This document shows, in pieces, positions 25,057 through 37,993 of a stretch of DNA of 64,000 nt; position 1 is the first letter of the stretch; every line of letters begins with the position of its first letter. A program made the position numbers and the translations under genes. The notes beneath the pieces were generated by a model, which saw only the letters and a list, made by a program, of their open reading frames with translations, had not been told where the DNA came from and did no database searches. Source of the DNA: Pseudomonadota bacterium (GTDB lineage Bacteria > Myxococcota_A > Polyangia > GCA-2747355); assembly GCA_016711215.1 (NCBI GenBank), contig JADJTL010000001.1:1174001-1238000 (forward strand). The letters are read 5' to 3'.

Positions 25057-25992
25057 GTGGCGCCGGAGCTGCCAACGCCACTACTGGATGCGCACACGCA
25101 CGTCTACAGCAGGCAGCTGGTGCGCCAGGTCAACGGGCGGTTGGGCCGGTCGGAGTTCACGGAATTCACCGCGGCACAACTGGTCGAGCGCCTTGACCGC
25201 CAGGGCATTCAACGCGCAATCGTCATCTCCGGCGCGTACCTCGCTGCGGCCGACGTCTACCCGAACGCGTTGCCGCCGAAGGAGGAGCTCGCAGCGACGC
25301 GCAGAGAGAACGACTTCGCCGCCGCTGAGGTCTCTGGCTGGTCCGATCGCCTGATCCTTTTTTGCAGCGTGAACCCCAAGCGCCCGTGGGCAGCCGACGA
25401 GGCTGCGCGTTGCCAGCGTGAGCTTGGCGCACGCGGGCTGAAACTGCACTTCTGGAACTCGCTGGTCGATCCGCAGGAGGCGAGTCACCGCACGGCGCTG
25501 CGTGCAGTGCTGATCCGAGCCGAGGCGCTCGACTTACCCGTGCTGCTGCACGCGTACAACGGCCAGCTAACGCACTTCGGTGCGCCCCAGATCGACTGCG
25601 TCGTCGCAGACACCCTCCAAGCGTGCCCGGAGCTACGTGTCTGTTTCGCTCACGTCGGAGGAGCGGGGGGCTTCGATCCCTCGGTGGAGGAAGCCTTCGA
25701 ACGCCTGACCACCTTGGCCGCACGGCCGGCATTCGCCCAACGAAGCTGGGTCGACCTGGCAGCGGTGGCCTTCGCGCGGAGGACGCGAAGCTACGAGCGC
25801 TCCTCAGTGGCCCAGCTCTCCCGACTCGCCCGGCTACTTGCGCGCTGGGCTCCCGACCGCATCCTCTGGGGCAGCGACAACATCGAGGACTACCTGGCCC
25901 AGACTGCCGCCGTCTGGCCGCTGGCGCCCGAGGTTTGGCGGACCATCGCGCAGAGCGACGGGCACCACTTTGTCACGCGGGCGACACGGTAA
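25057..25992 (+). CDS. Amidohydrolase_2-family metal-dependent hydrolase
   Basis: About 311 aa. LLDAHTHVYS near the start is the HxH metal site; LKLHFWN, VLLHAYNG, CFAHVGGAGG and ILWGSDNIED supply the later His and Asp of the TIM-barrel amidohydrolase fold (PF04909-like, including decarboxylases and lactonases). Substrate unknown. There is no ATG: GTG 25057 puts the first motif about ten residues in, as usual; GTG 24997 is possible. Codon choice looks a little more mixed than in neighbours (more A/T third positions), which hints at transfer but was not measured. No operon partners. Confidence 0.75.
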   Translation: MAPELPTPLLDAHTHVYSRQLVRQVNGRLGRSEFTEFTAAQLVERLDRQGIQRAIVISGAYLAAADVYPNALPPKEELAATRRENDFAAAEVSGWSDRLILFCSVNPKRPWAADEAARCQRELGARGLKLHFWNSLVDPQEASHRTALRAVLIRAEALDLPVLLHAYNGQLTHFGAPQIDCVVADTLQACPELRVCFAHVGGAGGFDPSVEEAFERLTTLAARPAFAQRSWVDLAAVAFARRTRSYERSSVAQLSRLARLLARWAPDRILWGSDNIEDYLAQTAAVWPLAPEVWRTIAQSDGHHFVTRATR

Positions 25993-26086
25993 GCGACGCC
26001 CCGTCGCGACGCCCCGCCTTCTGTAGAGGGCGTGCGCGCGCCTGGCGCGCTAGGCTGGGCGTCCCAGGTCCAGGAGGGCGAAGGCG

Positions 26087-26686
26087 ATGGTCGAGGCAGC
26101 AGAGGTCCTAGCGTTTTGGTTCGGCGAGATCCGCGCGGATGGAAGCGTCGACGGCCAGCGCGCCGCGCTGTGGTGGAAGAAGGATCCCCTGACCGACGAG
26201 ACCATCCGCGGGCGCTTCGAGCCGCTGGTGCGGCAGGCTGCGTCGGGAGAGCGCGACAGCTGGGCAGAGACGGCAGAGGGCCGGCTGGCGCTGATCATCT
26301 GCCTCGATCAGTTCCCCCGCAATATCTACCGCCAGGACCCACGCGCTTGGGCCTTCGACGCGATCGCCCAACGCCTCTGCCTGGAGGGCCTGGACCGCGG
26401 CCACGATCAGCGGCTACCGGTGATCCAGCGCGTCTTCCATTACATGCCGCTGGAGCACGCCGAGGATCGCGACTTGCAGCAGCGCTGCCTCGAGCGCTTC
26501 GAGCAGCTACAGGTCGACGCGCCGCCGGCGCTGCAGGAGGCCTGCGCCGCTTACCTGAGCTACGCCGAGCAGCATCACGCGATTATCCAGCGCTTTGGCC
26601 GCTTTCCGCACCGCAACCAGGTTTTGGGCCGGAAGTCGACCGAGGAGGAGACGGCGTTTCTCAAGCAACCCGGGTCGTCATTCTGA
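26087..26686 (+). CDS. DUF924 family protein
   Basis: 199 aa, all-helical soluble protein. Family marks are VLAFWFGEIR at the start, ALWWKKD, LALIICLDQFPRNIYR, RVFHYMPLEHAED and RFGRFPHRNQVLGR close to the end. The biochemical role of DUF924 is not established; the fold resembles a TPR-like helical repeat. AGGAGG sits 9 bases before the ATG. The last codons and stop lie inside a 19-bp tandem repeat. Confidence 0.9.
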   Translation: MVEAAEVLAFWFGEIRADGSVDGQRAALWWKKDPLTDETIRGRFEPLVRQAASGERDSWAETAEGRLALIICLDQFPRNIYRQDPRAWAFDAIAQRLCLEGLDRGHDQRLPVIQRVFHYMPLEHAEDRDLQQRCLERFEQLQVDAPPALQEACAAYLSYAEQHHAIIQRFGRFPHRNQVLGRKSTEEETAFLKQPGSSF

Positions 26687-26708
26687 CCTCGGGTCGTCGT
26701 TCTGACCT
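26671..26708. repeat. 19-bp tandem repeat over the DUF924 stop codon
   Basis: Two copies of CGGGTCGTC(A/G)TTCTGACCT lie head to tail. The first encodes the C-terminal GSSF and stop of the DUF924 gene; the second follows it. They differ at one base. Confidence 0.9.
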
Positions 26709-26820
26709 TCCCACGGCGAGCCGGCGTCGCTCCGGAGGCGAGCGCCCTGCCGCGCAACGAGACGGCTATTGACAGCCCGCGCGCAGGTTGCTCTACTGCG
26801 CCGCCGCCACGAGGGAACGC

Positions 26821-27384
26821 ATGTACGATACCTCCGACTTCCGCAAGGGACTGAAGGTCCTGATCGACGGCCAGCCGTATATCGTCGTCGATTTTCAGTT
26901 CGTCAAGCCGGGCAAGGGCGTGGCCTTCACGCGCGCGCGCGTCAAGAACATGCTGACCGGCTCGGTGCTCGACAAGACCTACCGCTCCGGCGAAAAGCTC
27001 GAGCCCGCCAACATCGACGAGCGCCAGATGCAGTACCTCTACCAAGAGGGAGAGAACTACTGCTTCATGGACCAACAGAGCTTCGATCAGGTCTTCGTGC
27101 CGGGGGAGATCCTCGGCGACAGTGCCAAGTACCTCTCGGATAACCTAGAGGTCTCGGTCGTCTTTTTTGCAGAGCGCCCCGTCGACGTGACCTTGCCGAA
27201 CTTTGTCACACTCGAGGTGGTCGAGACCGACCCCGGTTTCCGCGGCGACACGGCGACCGGCGCCACCAAACCCGCGCGGCTCTCGGCGGGCGCGGTGATC
27301 AACGTGCCGCTCTTCGTCGAGCAGGGCGAGTGGCTCAAGGTCGATACCCGCACGGGCAGCTACGTCGAGCGCGTGAAGCGCTGA
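26821..27384 (+). CDS. efp: Translation elongation factor P
   Basis: 187 aa, three-domain EF-P. EF-P relieves ribosome stalling at poly-proline. The modification loop reads KPGKGVAFTRARVKNML with Lys at residue 32, the site lysylated by EpmA in enterobacteria (Arg-type and bare types differ). The C-terminal SAGAVINVPLFVEQGEWLKV and DTRTGSYVERVKR match domain III. Start at 26821 (MYDTSDF) has GAGG upstream and gives the family length; a longer frame from 26788 is not needed. The next gene is epmA, 114 bp on. The last 24 bases including the stop are tandemly repeated downstream. Confidence 0.96.
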   Translation: MYDTSDFRKGLKVLIDGQPYIVVDFQFVKPGKGVAFTRARVKNMLTGSVLDKTYRSGEKLEPANIDERQMQYLYQEGENYCFMDQQSFDQVFVPGEILGDSAKYLSDNLEVSVVFFAERPVDVTLPNFVTLEVVETDPGFRGDTATGATKPARLSAGAVINVPLFVEQGEWLKVDTRTGSYVERVKR

Positions 27385-27488
27385 CGCAATTACGTCGAGC
27401 GCGTGAAGCGCTGACGCAATTACGTCGAGCGCGTTACGTCGAGCGCGTGAAGCGCTGACGCAATTACGTCGAGCGCGTGAAGCGCTGA
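27361..27488. repeat. 30-bp tandem repeat of the efp 3' end
   Basis: Unit starting TACGTCGAGCGCGTGAAGCG, 30 bp. Full copies start at 27361, 27391 and 27435; a 14-bp piece is at 27421-27434 and a 24-bp copy at 27465. The first copy is the end of efp (YVERVKR and TGA). Each long copy carries TGA in the same relative place and a small hairpin AGCGC-GTGAA-GCGCT. The array fills the efp-epmA gap. Confidence 0.97.
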
Positions 27489-27498
27489 TCCCCTGACG

Positions 27499-28785
27499 AT
27501 GGCCACGGCACGCTGCCTCTGCGCCGAGCTCGGTCCCGAGCGCCTGGCCCAGGGGGAGGCCTTCGTCTGTGGGCGCGTGTTGGGCGTCGATCCTGCGCGG
27601 CGTGAGCTGATCGTCGTCGACCGCTCAGGTCGGGCCTGCGTCGCCTTACCGGAGCCCTTGCCGCTGCCGAGCCCGGGGGACATCGCGCGCCTCGAGCTGG
27701 GCCCCGCGTGGCCGGCCTGCGCCGCCGCTCTTCAGGTGCTGACGCCCTATCGTCGCGCCGAGCCCTTTCCCTCGCCCGGCGCGGATTACTATCGGCTGAA
27801 CGCGGGCACCAGCAGCCGCGCGGAGCGGCTTCGCTTGCGCGCGCGTTTGTTGGCCGCCGTGCGCGGGTTCTTCGACGCAAGGGGCTTCGTCGAGATTCAG
27901 AGCCCGCAGCGCGTCGCCTGTCCGGGGCTAGAGCCGCAGCTCCTGGCCGAGCCGGCGGGGGAGGGGTTCTTGATCACCTCCCCCGAGTATCAGCTCAAGC
28001 GCCTGTTGGTCGCCGGTTTCGAGCAAATCTACTTTCTCGGCGGCTGCTGGCGCGCCGACGAACGCGGACCGCTGCACCTCAATGAGCTCTGCATGCTCGA
28101 GTGGTACCAGGCCTACGATGAGCTCGAGGCGCTGCTGCTGCTGACCGAGGCGCTGCTGCGCGCGGTGGCGCAGCAGGTCCTCGGCACGCTGCGACTGCGC
28201 TGGGGCGGTATGGAGGTCGATCTCGGACAGCCCTTCCGCCGCCTGAGCGTCACGCAGGCGCTGCGCGAGCTCGCCGGGCTGCAGCTCCGCGGGCCGCTCG
28301 ACGATCCGCGGATGCTGCGTGAGGCCGCGCTGGCGGCGGGTATCGGCCCCTTCGCTGCCGACGCCGACTACGACGAGGTCTTCTCGCGCATCGTCCTCGA
28401 GCGCATCGAGCCAGCCCTGGCGACGATGGGCGCCGTCTTCTTCACCGACTTCCCGGCCCCGCTCGCCGCGCTGGCCCGCCGCCACCCGCGCGATGCAGCG
28501 CTGGCGCGACGCTCTGAGCTCTATGTGGCGGGCGTCGAGCTGGCCAACGCCTTCGAGGAGCTCACCGATCCAGACGAGCAGCTCGCCCGACTCCGTGCTG
28601 ATCAGGCGCTGCGCGCGCGCCGTGGGCTGCCCATCTACCCGATCGATCAACGCTTCATCGAGGCGCTGCGCGAAGGCATGCCACCGAGCAGCGGTATCGC
28701 CCTCGGCGTCGACCGCCTACTGCTGCTGCTGAGCGGCGCGAGCCACATCGACGAGACGGTGGCCTTCGCCACCCCTGAGCTTTGA
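27499..28785 (+). CDS. epmA: EF-P lysine ligase EpmA (GenX/PoxA) with extra N-terminal domain
   Basis: 428 aa. The class II LysRS-like core (about residues 105-428) has SPEYQLKRLLVAGFEQIYFL (motif 2), ELCMLEWYQAYDELEAL, VELANAFEELTD and the motif 3 region SGIALGVDRLLLLLSGA, all as in E. coli EpmA (325 aa). It attaches lysine to the EF-P loop Lys. Different: about 100 N-terminal residues (GRVLGVDPARRELIVVDRSG and on) that E. coli EpmA lacks and that look like a reduced OB fold. Directly follows efp, which supports the pairing. EpmB, the lysine aminomutase that supplies beta-lysine, is not in the window. Confidence 0.92.
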   Translation: MATARCLCAELGPERLAQGEAFVCGRVLGVDPARRELIVVDRSGRACVALPEPLPLPSPGDIARLELGPAWPACAAALQVLTPYRRAEPFPSPGADYYRLNAGTSSRAERLRLRARLLAAVRGFFDARGFVEIQSPQRVACPGLEPQLLAEPAGEGFLITSPEYQLKRLLVAGFEQIYFLGGCWRADERGPLHLNELCMLEWYQAYDELEALLLLTEALLRAVAQQVLGTLRLRWGGMEVDLGQPFRRLSVTQALRELAGLQLRGPLDDPRMLREAALAAGIGPFAADADYDEVFSRIVLERIEPALATMGAVFFTDFPAPLAALARRHPRDAALARRSELYVAGVELANAFEELTDPDEQLARLRADQALRARRGLPIYPIDQRFIEALREGMPPSSGIALGVDRLLLLLSGASHIDETVAFATPEL

Positions 28786-28854
28786 GGGCGCTGACCGAGG
28801 CGTCTTCGCTCCGGATCGCCTGCGGCAGCGAAGGGCCAAGCCGTTGGCGGCGCG

Positions 28855-28884
28855 GATGTTGCATTGCGATTGCAAGATGTTGCA
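28855..28884. promoter_or_regulatory. Paired GATGTTGCA repeats, candidate operator
   Basis: GATGTTGCA occurs at 28855-28863 and 28876-28884, starts 21 bp apart (two helical turns), within a locally AT-rich patch (TTGCAATTATT) upstream of the orphan exported protein. The spacing on one DNA face suggests a protein site. Nothing identifies the binder. Confidence 0.4.
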
Positions 28885-28948
28885 ATTATTCTCTCGGATG
28901 GTGGCCCAGGGCAGAATCCCCTCTCGTTTTCAGCGAGCAGCGTCGGCG

Positions 28949-30370
28949 ATGCAAGCGACAACAAGAGCGACCGGGCAAACGACAGGGCGGCGAAGACTGC
29001 TGGCGGCGCTGGTCGCAGCGCTCGTTGCACCCCAGTTGCCATCGCTTGGCGCCAACCGCGGGCCGCAGGGGCGGGCCTGGATCAGGCTGGCCGCGGCTCG
29101 GCCTCAACCCAGGGCGCGCCGCCTCTCCGCCGCGGCGTGGGCGATCGCGGAGCACGCGCCACAGACCTTGGCACGGGCCAGATGGGCTTATGGCGTGGTC
29201 TGGATGGGAGATATCACGCCGGTGCAGCTCATGGCGCACGCGCTGCTGGAGAATGCCTACGCGACTGCGTCGACCGCTCCTGCGGCGGCCAAGCTCTATC
29301 CCTACGAGACCTTCCTGGCGTGGCGCCTTCGCGACCTCAGCCTGGTGGAAATCCTGCAAGTGCGGCGCGCGGTGAAGGCCGGGGCGAGGCAGTGGGCCGA
29401 AGCGGCAAGGATTCGGGGACCCAGAGCGAAGCCGGAGGGCAGGAGTGATCGGGGCAGCGAGGTGGATGCGGTGGTCCGGACCCGTCGGCTGGCGCTGGAA
29501 CTGACGCGTAGGGCGTGGCACGACGCGGCGAGCATGGAGCGCTTGCTGCGCGCATCGCTGCCGCCACAGACCCTTCGAGCGCATGACGAGCCGTTGGCCG
29601 CGTCGCTCGCGACCGCCGCGGACTTGCGCCCTGGGGGAGCGAGGGTTGGGCTCCTCGGGGCGCTCGCCTGGAAGGTCGATACAGCCCGAAGATCGCTTAT
29701 CCCCCCCGCGCTGCGTCCGAGGGAAATCGAGCGGTGGGTCGAGGCGCTGCATGGCGACCTGAAGCTGCGCGTTGGATTGGGCGACGGTTCAGCGGGCCCG
29801 GTCAGAGTGCTGGTCGGATCACTGAGCGAGGTGTCGTGCCCGACGCCTAATGTGAACGGCTCATACGCCTTCACCACCGGCGAGGCGGAGACGATGCACC
29901 GATCGGCTGAGCGCCGGCGGCAGCTCGCTGAGGTTATGGTGGATACCTTGCTGCACGGGAGGTGTCCTCGCGAAGTTCTGCCCCGCGCGCGGGACGCGAT
30001 AGTTCGTCTTGCTGGGCACTTTGAGAGGGATCTCAAGGAGGCTTTCCCGGGCGAGGGCGGCGCCCCTGACCTCACTGACGGCCAACCCGGCGTCGAAGCG
30101 CGCCTGCGCCGCGTCGAAGCGCGCCTGAGCACAGCCGTGCAGGCGCTGCCCGCTGACTTGCACGAGCTCCTCCGTCCTCTGGGCGAAGTGGCGACCGAAA
30201 GCGCTGGATCAGCAAATGGCGAGGCTTCGCCTGGGGAAGGGTGCTGGTCGCGGCTGGATCGCCATTGGACCGCCCTCGAGGCGCTGGTCGAGGCCCAGGA
30301 TGACCTCGAGGCTTGGGCTGAGGTCGCCGCTGCCCTTGAACCGGAGCGACCCCGCCGCGTTCGCGAGTGA
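28949..30370 (+). CDS. Orphan exported protein of unknown function
   Basis: About 473 aa. I recognise no family. The N-terminus (GRRRLLAALVAALVAPQLPSL) looks like a signal peptide. The rest is mostly helical and Arg/Ala rich; one clear beta-like stretch is PVRVLVGSLSEVSCPTPNVN near the middle, followed by a YAFTTGEAETMHRS segment. Residues near the end have a duplicated VEARLR/VEARLS unit from a 21-bp DNA repeat (about 30092-30133), coiled-coil-like. ATG at 28949 is preferred; an upstream ATG at 28844 would add 35 residues with no signal. Base use looks less GC-biased than neighbours, so recent gain is possible. Confidence 0.55.
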   Translation: MQATTRATGQTTGRRRLLAALVAALVAPQLPSLGANRGPQGRAWIRLAAARPQPRARRLSAAAWAIAEHAPQTLARARWAYGVVWMGDITPVQLMAHALLENAYATASTAPAAAKLYPYETFLAWRLRDLSLVEILQVRRAVKAGARQWAEAARIRGPRAKPEGRSDRGSEVDAVVRTRRLALELTRRAWHDAASMERLLRASLPPQTLRAHDEPLAASLATAADLRPGGARVGLLGALAWKVDTARRSLIPPALRPREIERWVEALHGDLKLRVGLGDGSAGPVRVLVGSLSEVSCPTPNVNGSYAFTTGEAETMHRSAERRRQLAEVMVDTLLHGRCPREVLPRARDAIVRLAGHFERDLKEAFPGEGGAPDLTDGQPGVEARLRRVEARLSTAVQALPADLHELLRPLGEVATESAGSANGEASPGEGCWSRLDRHWTALEALVEAQDDLEAWAEVAAALEPERPRRVRE

Positions 30371-30420
30371 GCGGCCCGCGTTAGCCGCAGTCGGCGCGGG
30401 GCGCCCGCCCCCGACGGGGT

Positions 30421-30449
30421 CGACCAGATCAGTCGCGGGTGCGACCGGA

Positions 30450-30462
<13 letters not shown>
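30421..30462. repeat. 21-bp tandem repeat over the fumarase stop codon
   Basis: CGACC(A/G)GATCAGTCG(C/T)GGG(T/C)G occurs twice head to tail. In the minus strand the right copy holds the last fumarase codons (His-Asp-stop) and the left copy repeats them beyond the stop, with three base differences. Confidence 0.9.
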
Positions 30463-32078
<1,616 letters not shown>

Positions 32079-32158
32079 GTGAGGATCCCCCGCCGGCCTT
32101 TTTAGCGCGAGGGAGGGTTTGACTCCAGTGGCACGGTGGCCTCCTCAGCGTCCCCTAA

Positions 32159-32205
32159 TCAGCGCGAGACGGGTCAGCTCAGCGCGAGACTGATCAGCGC
32201 GAGGC
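32159..32205. repeat. Three copies of TCAGCGCGAGRC between fumA and uvrA
   Basis: TCAGCGCGAGAC at 32159 and 32179, TCAGCGCGAGGC at 32194; a weaker TTAGCGCGAGG is at 32102. Spacing is 20 and 15 bp. On the minus strand each reads CTCGCGCTGA, again containing TGA, downstream of the uvrA stop. Confidence 0.75.
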
Positions 32206-32263
32206 GGCTGCTGTGCCCCAGGGCAAACTCGAAAATGAAGGGGCCTCGGCCGGCATCCTTCGC

Positions 32264-35095
<2,832 letters not shown>

Positions 35096-35125
35096 GGCGG
35101 GTCCTTAGCATGGGGCTGCGCGCGG

Positions 35126-35210
35126 TGCCCGGGGCGGGAATCGAACCCGCACGCCCTATACGGGCAAGGGATTTTAAGTCCCTCGTGTCTGCCTGTTCCA
35201 CCACCCGGGC
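35126..35210 (-). tRNA. tRNA-Leu (anticodon TAA)
   Basis: Read on the minus strand: acceptor GCCCGGG pairs with CCCGGGC, anticodon loop CTTAAAA in an AGGGA/TCCCT stem, long variable arm as in type II tRNAs, T-arm GCGGG-TTCGATT-CCCGC, discriminator A. CCA is not encoded (the next bases read CCG). Decodes UUA/UUG. Confidence 0.95.
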
Positions 35211-35289
35211 AACTGCGGTCGCGGCGGCCCCAGCAGGACGCCCAGAGCTCAGCAGGGCTCCCAGAACGCACCAGGGCTCCCAGAAAGGC

Positions 35290-35322
35290 GAAGGCCCCGT
35301 CGGGTATCCCGACAGGGCCTTC
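35290..35322 (-). terminator. Strong hairpin between the two tRNA genes
   Basis: GAAGGCCC...TCGGG and CCCGA...GGGCCTTC form a long stem with one internal mismatch and a 3-base loop. Downstream of initiator tRNA on the minus strand it is followed by GCCTTTC, so it can end that transcript. Beside it CAGGGCTCCCAGAA is repeated twice (about 35257-35285). Confidence 0.65.
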
Positions 35323-35371
35323 AGCTTCGTACCTTCTTGATCGCTTCATCTCCCTCGAGACGCCTCGACCG

Positions 35372-35448
<77 letters not shown>

Positions 35449-35519
35449 ACAAGTTGGACGTGTACTACCCGAGCGATCAGCACTTGTCAAGTCCGCGCCG
35501 ATCGCTGCACGCTGCGGCG

Positions 35520-36381
35520 ATGCAGGGCCTGGGCGCAGAGCTGGAGGTGGCCATAGCCGCGGCGGAAGCGGCAGGGGTGATCTTGCGCGGCTACTTTCGG
35601 CAGGCGGTGGTGGTCGAGCATAAGGCCGGGGGCGAGCCGGTCAGCGTCGCCGATCGAGCGGCGGAGGCCCTGATTCTCGAGCGGCTGCGCTCCCACTTCC
35701 CGAGCGATGGGGTGTTGGCCGAGGAGCAGGCCGATCGCGCAGGCTGGCTGCAACATGAGCGCGCCTGGTTGGTCGACCCGCTCGATGGGACGCGCGACTT
35801 CCTCGCCGGCCGCGAGGGCTTCTGCGTGATGATCGGCCTGCTCGTGGCGGCCCGCCCCGTCCTCGGCGTGGTTCACGCCCCGATCACGGGGCGCACCTAC
35901 TGCGGGGGCGCGGGGCTGCCGGCGTTGGTGCTCCACCAGGGCGAGCGAAGGCCGCGCGCGCAGCGCGGTGGCCAATCCCACCGAGGCGCGCCTGGTCACG
36001 AGCTACTCGCATCGCAGCCGCCGCACCGAGGCTGCGCGTGCCGCGGTGGGTGCGCGCGAAGAGCATCGGCTGGGCAGCGTCGGGCTAAAGGTGGCGCGGA
36101 TCGCGGGCGGCGAGAGCGACCTCTATGTCAATCCCGACGGGCACTGCAAGCTCTGGGATACCTGCGCGCCCGAGGCGCTGCTGCTGGCCGCCGGAGGCTG
36201 CATGACCGACCTCCGGGGTCGCGCGCTCGTCTACGACGACCCGGGGCGGCTGCGGCTAGAGGGCGGAATCGTGGCCAGCAACGGTCATTGCCACGCGGCC
36301 GTGCTTGCGCGCCTGGCGCCCCTCGCGGGGGAGACCACCGCCGCCGAGACGGGTACCACGGACTCGTCGCGGACCTCGTAG
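35520..36381 (+). CDS. Inositol-monophosphatase-family phosphatase (CysQ-like), frameshifted
   Basis: Mg-dependent phosphatase family (inositol phosphatase, PAP phosphatase CysQ, histidinol phosphatase). First frame, from ATG 35520: GGEPVSVADRAAE, VLAEEQADR and WLVDPLDGTRDFLAGREGF, the family metal sites. The match breaks after GRTYCGG, and the downstream half (ARSAVANPTEARLVTSYSHR, then KLWDTCAPEALLLAAGGC, the WDxxA motif) is in another frame. Removing one G from the run at 35904-35908 joins the halves. As it stands no single frame makes a full protein. The last 97 bp overlap the convergent lipoprotein gene. Exact substrate not inferable. Confidence 0.8.
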
Positions 36382-37967
36382 AGCTGCGGTTGATCGCCCC
36401 GCTCCCCCAGCGCCTCGAAGAAGAGCGGCCCGGTGAGCATCGGCATCCCAGCGGGCGGGCGTCGATGCAAGGCCGTCGAGAGCGCAGCAGGTGTCTGCGC
36501 GCCGGTCGCCAGGCGCAGGCGCAGGGCGAGGACGGCGTCATGCGCCAGGGCGTCGATCAGGCGCGGTGCCTGCCCCTGCCGGGCCGTGTAGCGCGCCATC
36601 AGGGCGGTGGTCAGCGGATCGGCGCTGACGGGATAGAACCCAGGTGCGAGCACGGCGCCTCTGAGATAGCGCGCATGGTGGCGCAGATACTCCGCGCCGA
36701 CGCCGTCGGCGGTGGCGACGAGCAAGGGGCCACCGGACCCTGCGATGGGCGCGGTCGGCGCGGCCGTCGAGGCGGCGCCGATCCCCGCGAGGGCCAGCGA
36801 CGGGGCGATCAGCGCGAGGCGCTGGGCGCTGTCGGCGACGAAGAGCACGTCCGGTTTGAGGCGTGCGACCTCGGCCGCGATCCCGCGAAAAGCCACCGCG
36901 GCCGGCGGATAATAGAGCACGCGCAGCGCTCGGAGGCCGTCCAGCGTGGCCCGCTCGACGAAGGACCGGGCCATCTCCCGACCGAAGGCGCTCTCCGGCG
37001 CCAGCGCGATCAGCCTTCCCCGTGGCCGAGCGCGGGCCGCGTGGTCCGCGAGGGCGCGGGCGCGCGCCGCATTATCCGGCAGCAGGCGCAGCGTTGTCGG
37101 CGTCGCTCGCCCCGCCGCCGCGGGGGCCAGCGAGAGCCAGGGTAGGCCGTGGCGCTCGGCAACCACCGCGACGGCGGCCGACGCAGCGGGCCCGCAGGCA
37201 CCGATCAGCGCCAAGGGTGACGCCTCGCGCAGCAGGGTCTCGGCAGTCATCGCGGCATCCGATCCGAGGGGCCGCAGCACGAGTTCAACCTCAGCCAGCG
37301 TGCCCGTCACGGGATGACCGACAGCGACGAGGGCGCCCTTCAAGGCGCTCTCCGCGATGGCGCGATAAGGACCGCTGGCGCTCCAGAGCACGCCGATCAC
37401 GGGTGGCCGGGCAGCGCCTGGCTGCTCGCTGGAGGCGGCGACCGCCCTTCGTTGGGCGATCCGCTGCCGGGCGAGGGTGCCGGCGAGGTCTGCGCGGGGC
37501 GCGTCTGCGCGGGCGAGCGCCAGCAGTTCGTCGGGGCGCAGGTGCTCGTTGACGAGCTGCGTGACGCGCCGCGCCGCGTAGGCGCGCTCGCCTTCGTGCC
37601 GGCCAAGCGCCTGGAGCCGGGACCAGTGACGCGCGGCGGCGAGGTACGCGCCCGTGGCCTCCTCGGCCTGGGCCAGCGCCGTCAGCGCCTCCGGGTACGC
37701 TGCCTCCTGGCCAGCCTCGGCCCAGGGGCCGAGCGCGCACCGCGCGCCAGCGTAGTCGCCGCTGCGTGCGGCGGCGAGCCCAGCAGCGAGACTCTCGTTT
37801 TCGGGCTGCACTGCCGATGGGGCGCTCGGCCGCAGCAGCGGTGCGGCAGGGTGGAGGGGGGGACGGGCGCAGCCGGCGAGCCCCAGCCCCAGCAGCAGCA
37901 GCGCCGCCCTTCGAGGGCGCACCGACCTGCCGAGCGCGGGTCCGCTCTTAGCGTCACTGGCTCGCAT
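36285..37967 (-). CDS. LpoA-like lipoprotein with periplasmic-binding-protein fold
   Basis: 560 aa. Lipoprotein signal (RRAALLLLGLGLAGC). Residues about 55-180 are TPR-like helices (SLAAGLAAARSGDYAGARCAL). From about 190 on it resembles a type I periplasmic-binding fold (Peripla_BP_6/LpoA): PPVIGVLWSASGPYRAIAES, LALIGACGPAASAAVAVVAE, DVLFVADSAQRLALIAPSLA. LpoA of gammaproteobacteria has this same TPR + PBP layout and activates PBP1A, but similar lipoproteins elsewhere have unknown roles; no penicillin-binding protein gene is near. Overlaps the frameshifted phosphatase end. Divergent from the TPR/zincin gene. Confidence 0.7.
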   Translation of the reverse strand: MRASDAKSGPALGRSVRPRRAALLLLGLGLAGCARPPLHPAAPLLRPSAPSAVQPENESLAAGLAAARSGDYAGARCALGPWAEAGQEAAYPEALTALAQAEEATGAYLAAARHWSRLQALGRHEGERAYAARRVTQLVNEHLRPDELLALARADAPRADLAGTLARQRIAQRRAVAASSEQPGAARPPVIGVLWSASGPYRAIAESALKGALVAVGHPVTGTLAEVELVLRPLGSDAAMTAETLLREASPLALIGACGPAASAAVAVVAERHGLPWLSLAPAAAGRATPTTLRLLPDNAARARALADHAARARPRGRLIALAPESAFGREMARSFVERATLDGLRALRVLYYPPAAVAFRGIAAEVARLKPDVLFVADSAQRLALIAPSLALAGIGAASTAAPTAPIAGSGGPLLVATADGVGAEYLRHHARYLRGAVLAPGFYPVSADPLTTALMARYTARQGQAPRLIDALAHDAVLALRLRLATGAQTPAALSTALHRRPPAGMPMLTGPLFFEALGERGDQPQLYEVRDESVVPVSAAVVSPARGARRASTAAWQ

Positions 37968-37974
37968 GACCGCA

Positions 37975-37983
37975 TGCTATACT
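37975..37983 (+). promoter_or_regulatory. Extended -10 promoter element
   Basis: TGCTATACT matches an extended -10 (TGnTATACT). It lies 10 bp before ATG 37994 and 34 bp before ATG 38018, so if used it favours the second start or a very short leader. No good -35 seen. Confidence 0.4.
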
Positions 37984-37993
37984 CCGCGCCGCC

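Noticed and set aside
27361..27488. Possible CRISPR array after efp
   Set aside because: Repeats abut without unique spacers and are copies of the efp coding end; no cas genes.
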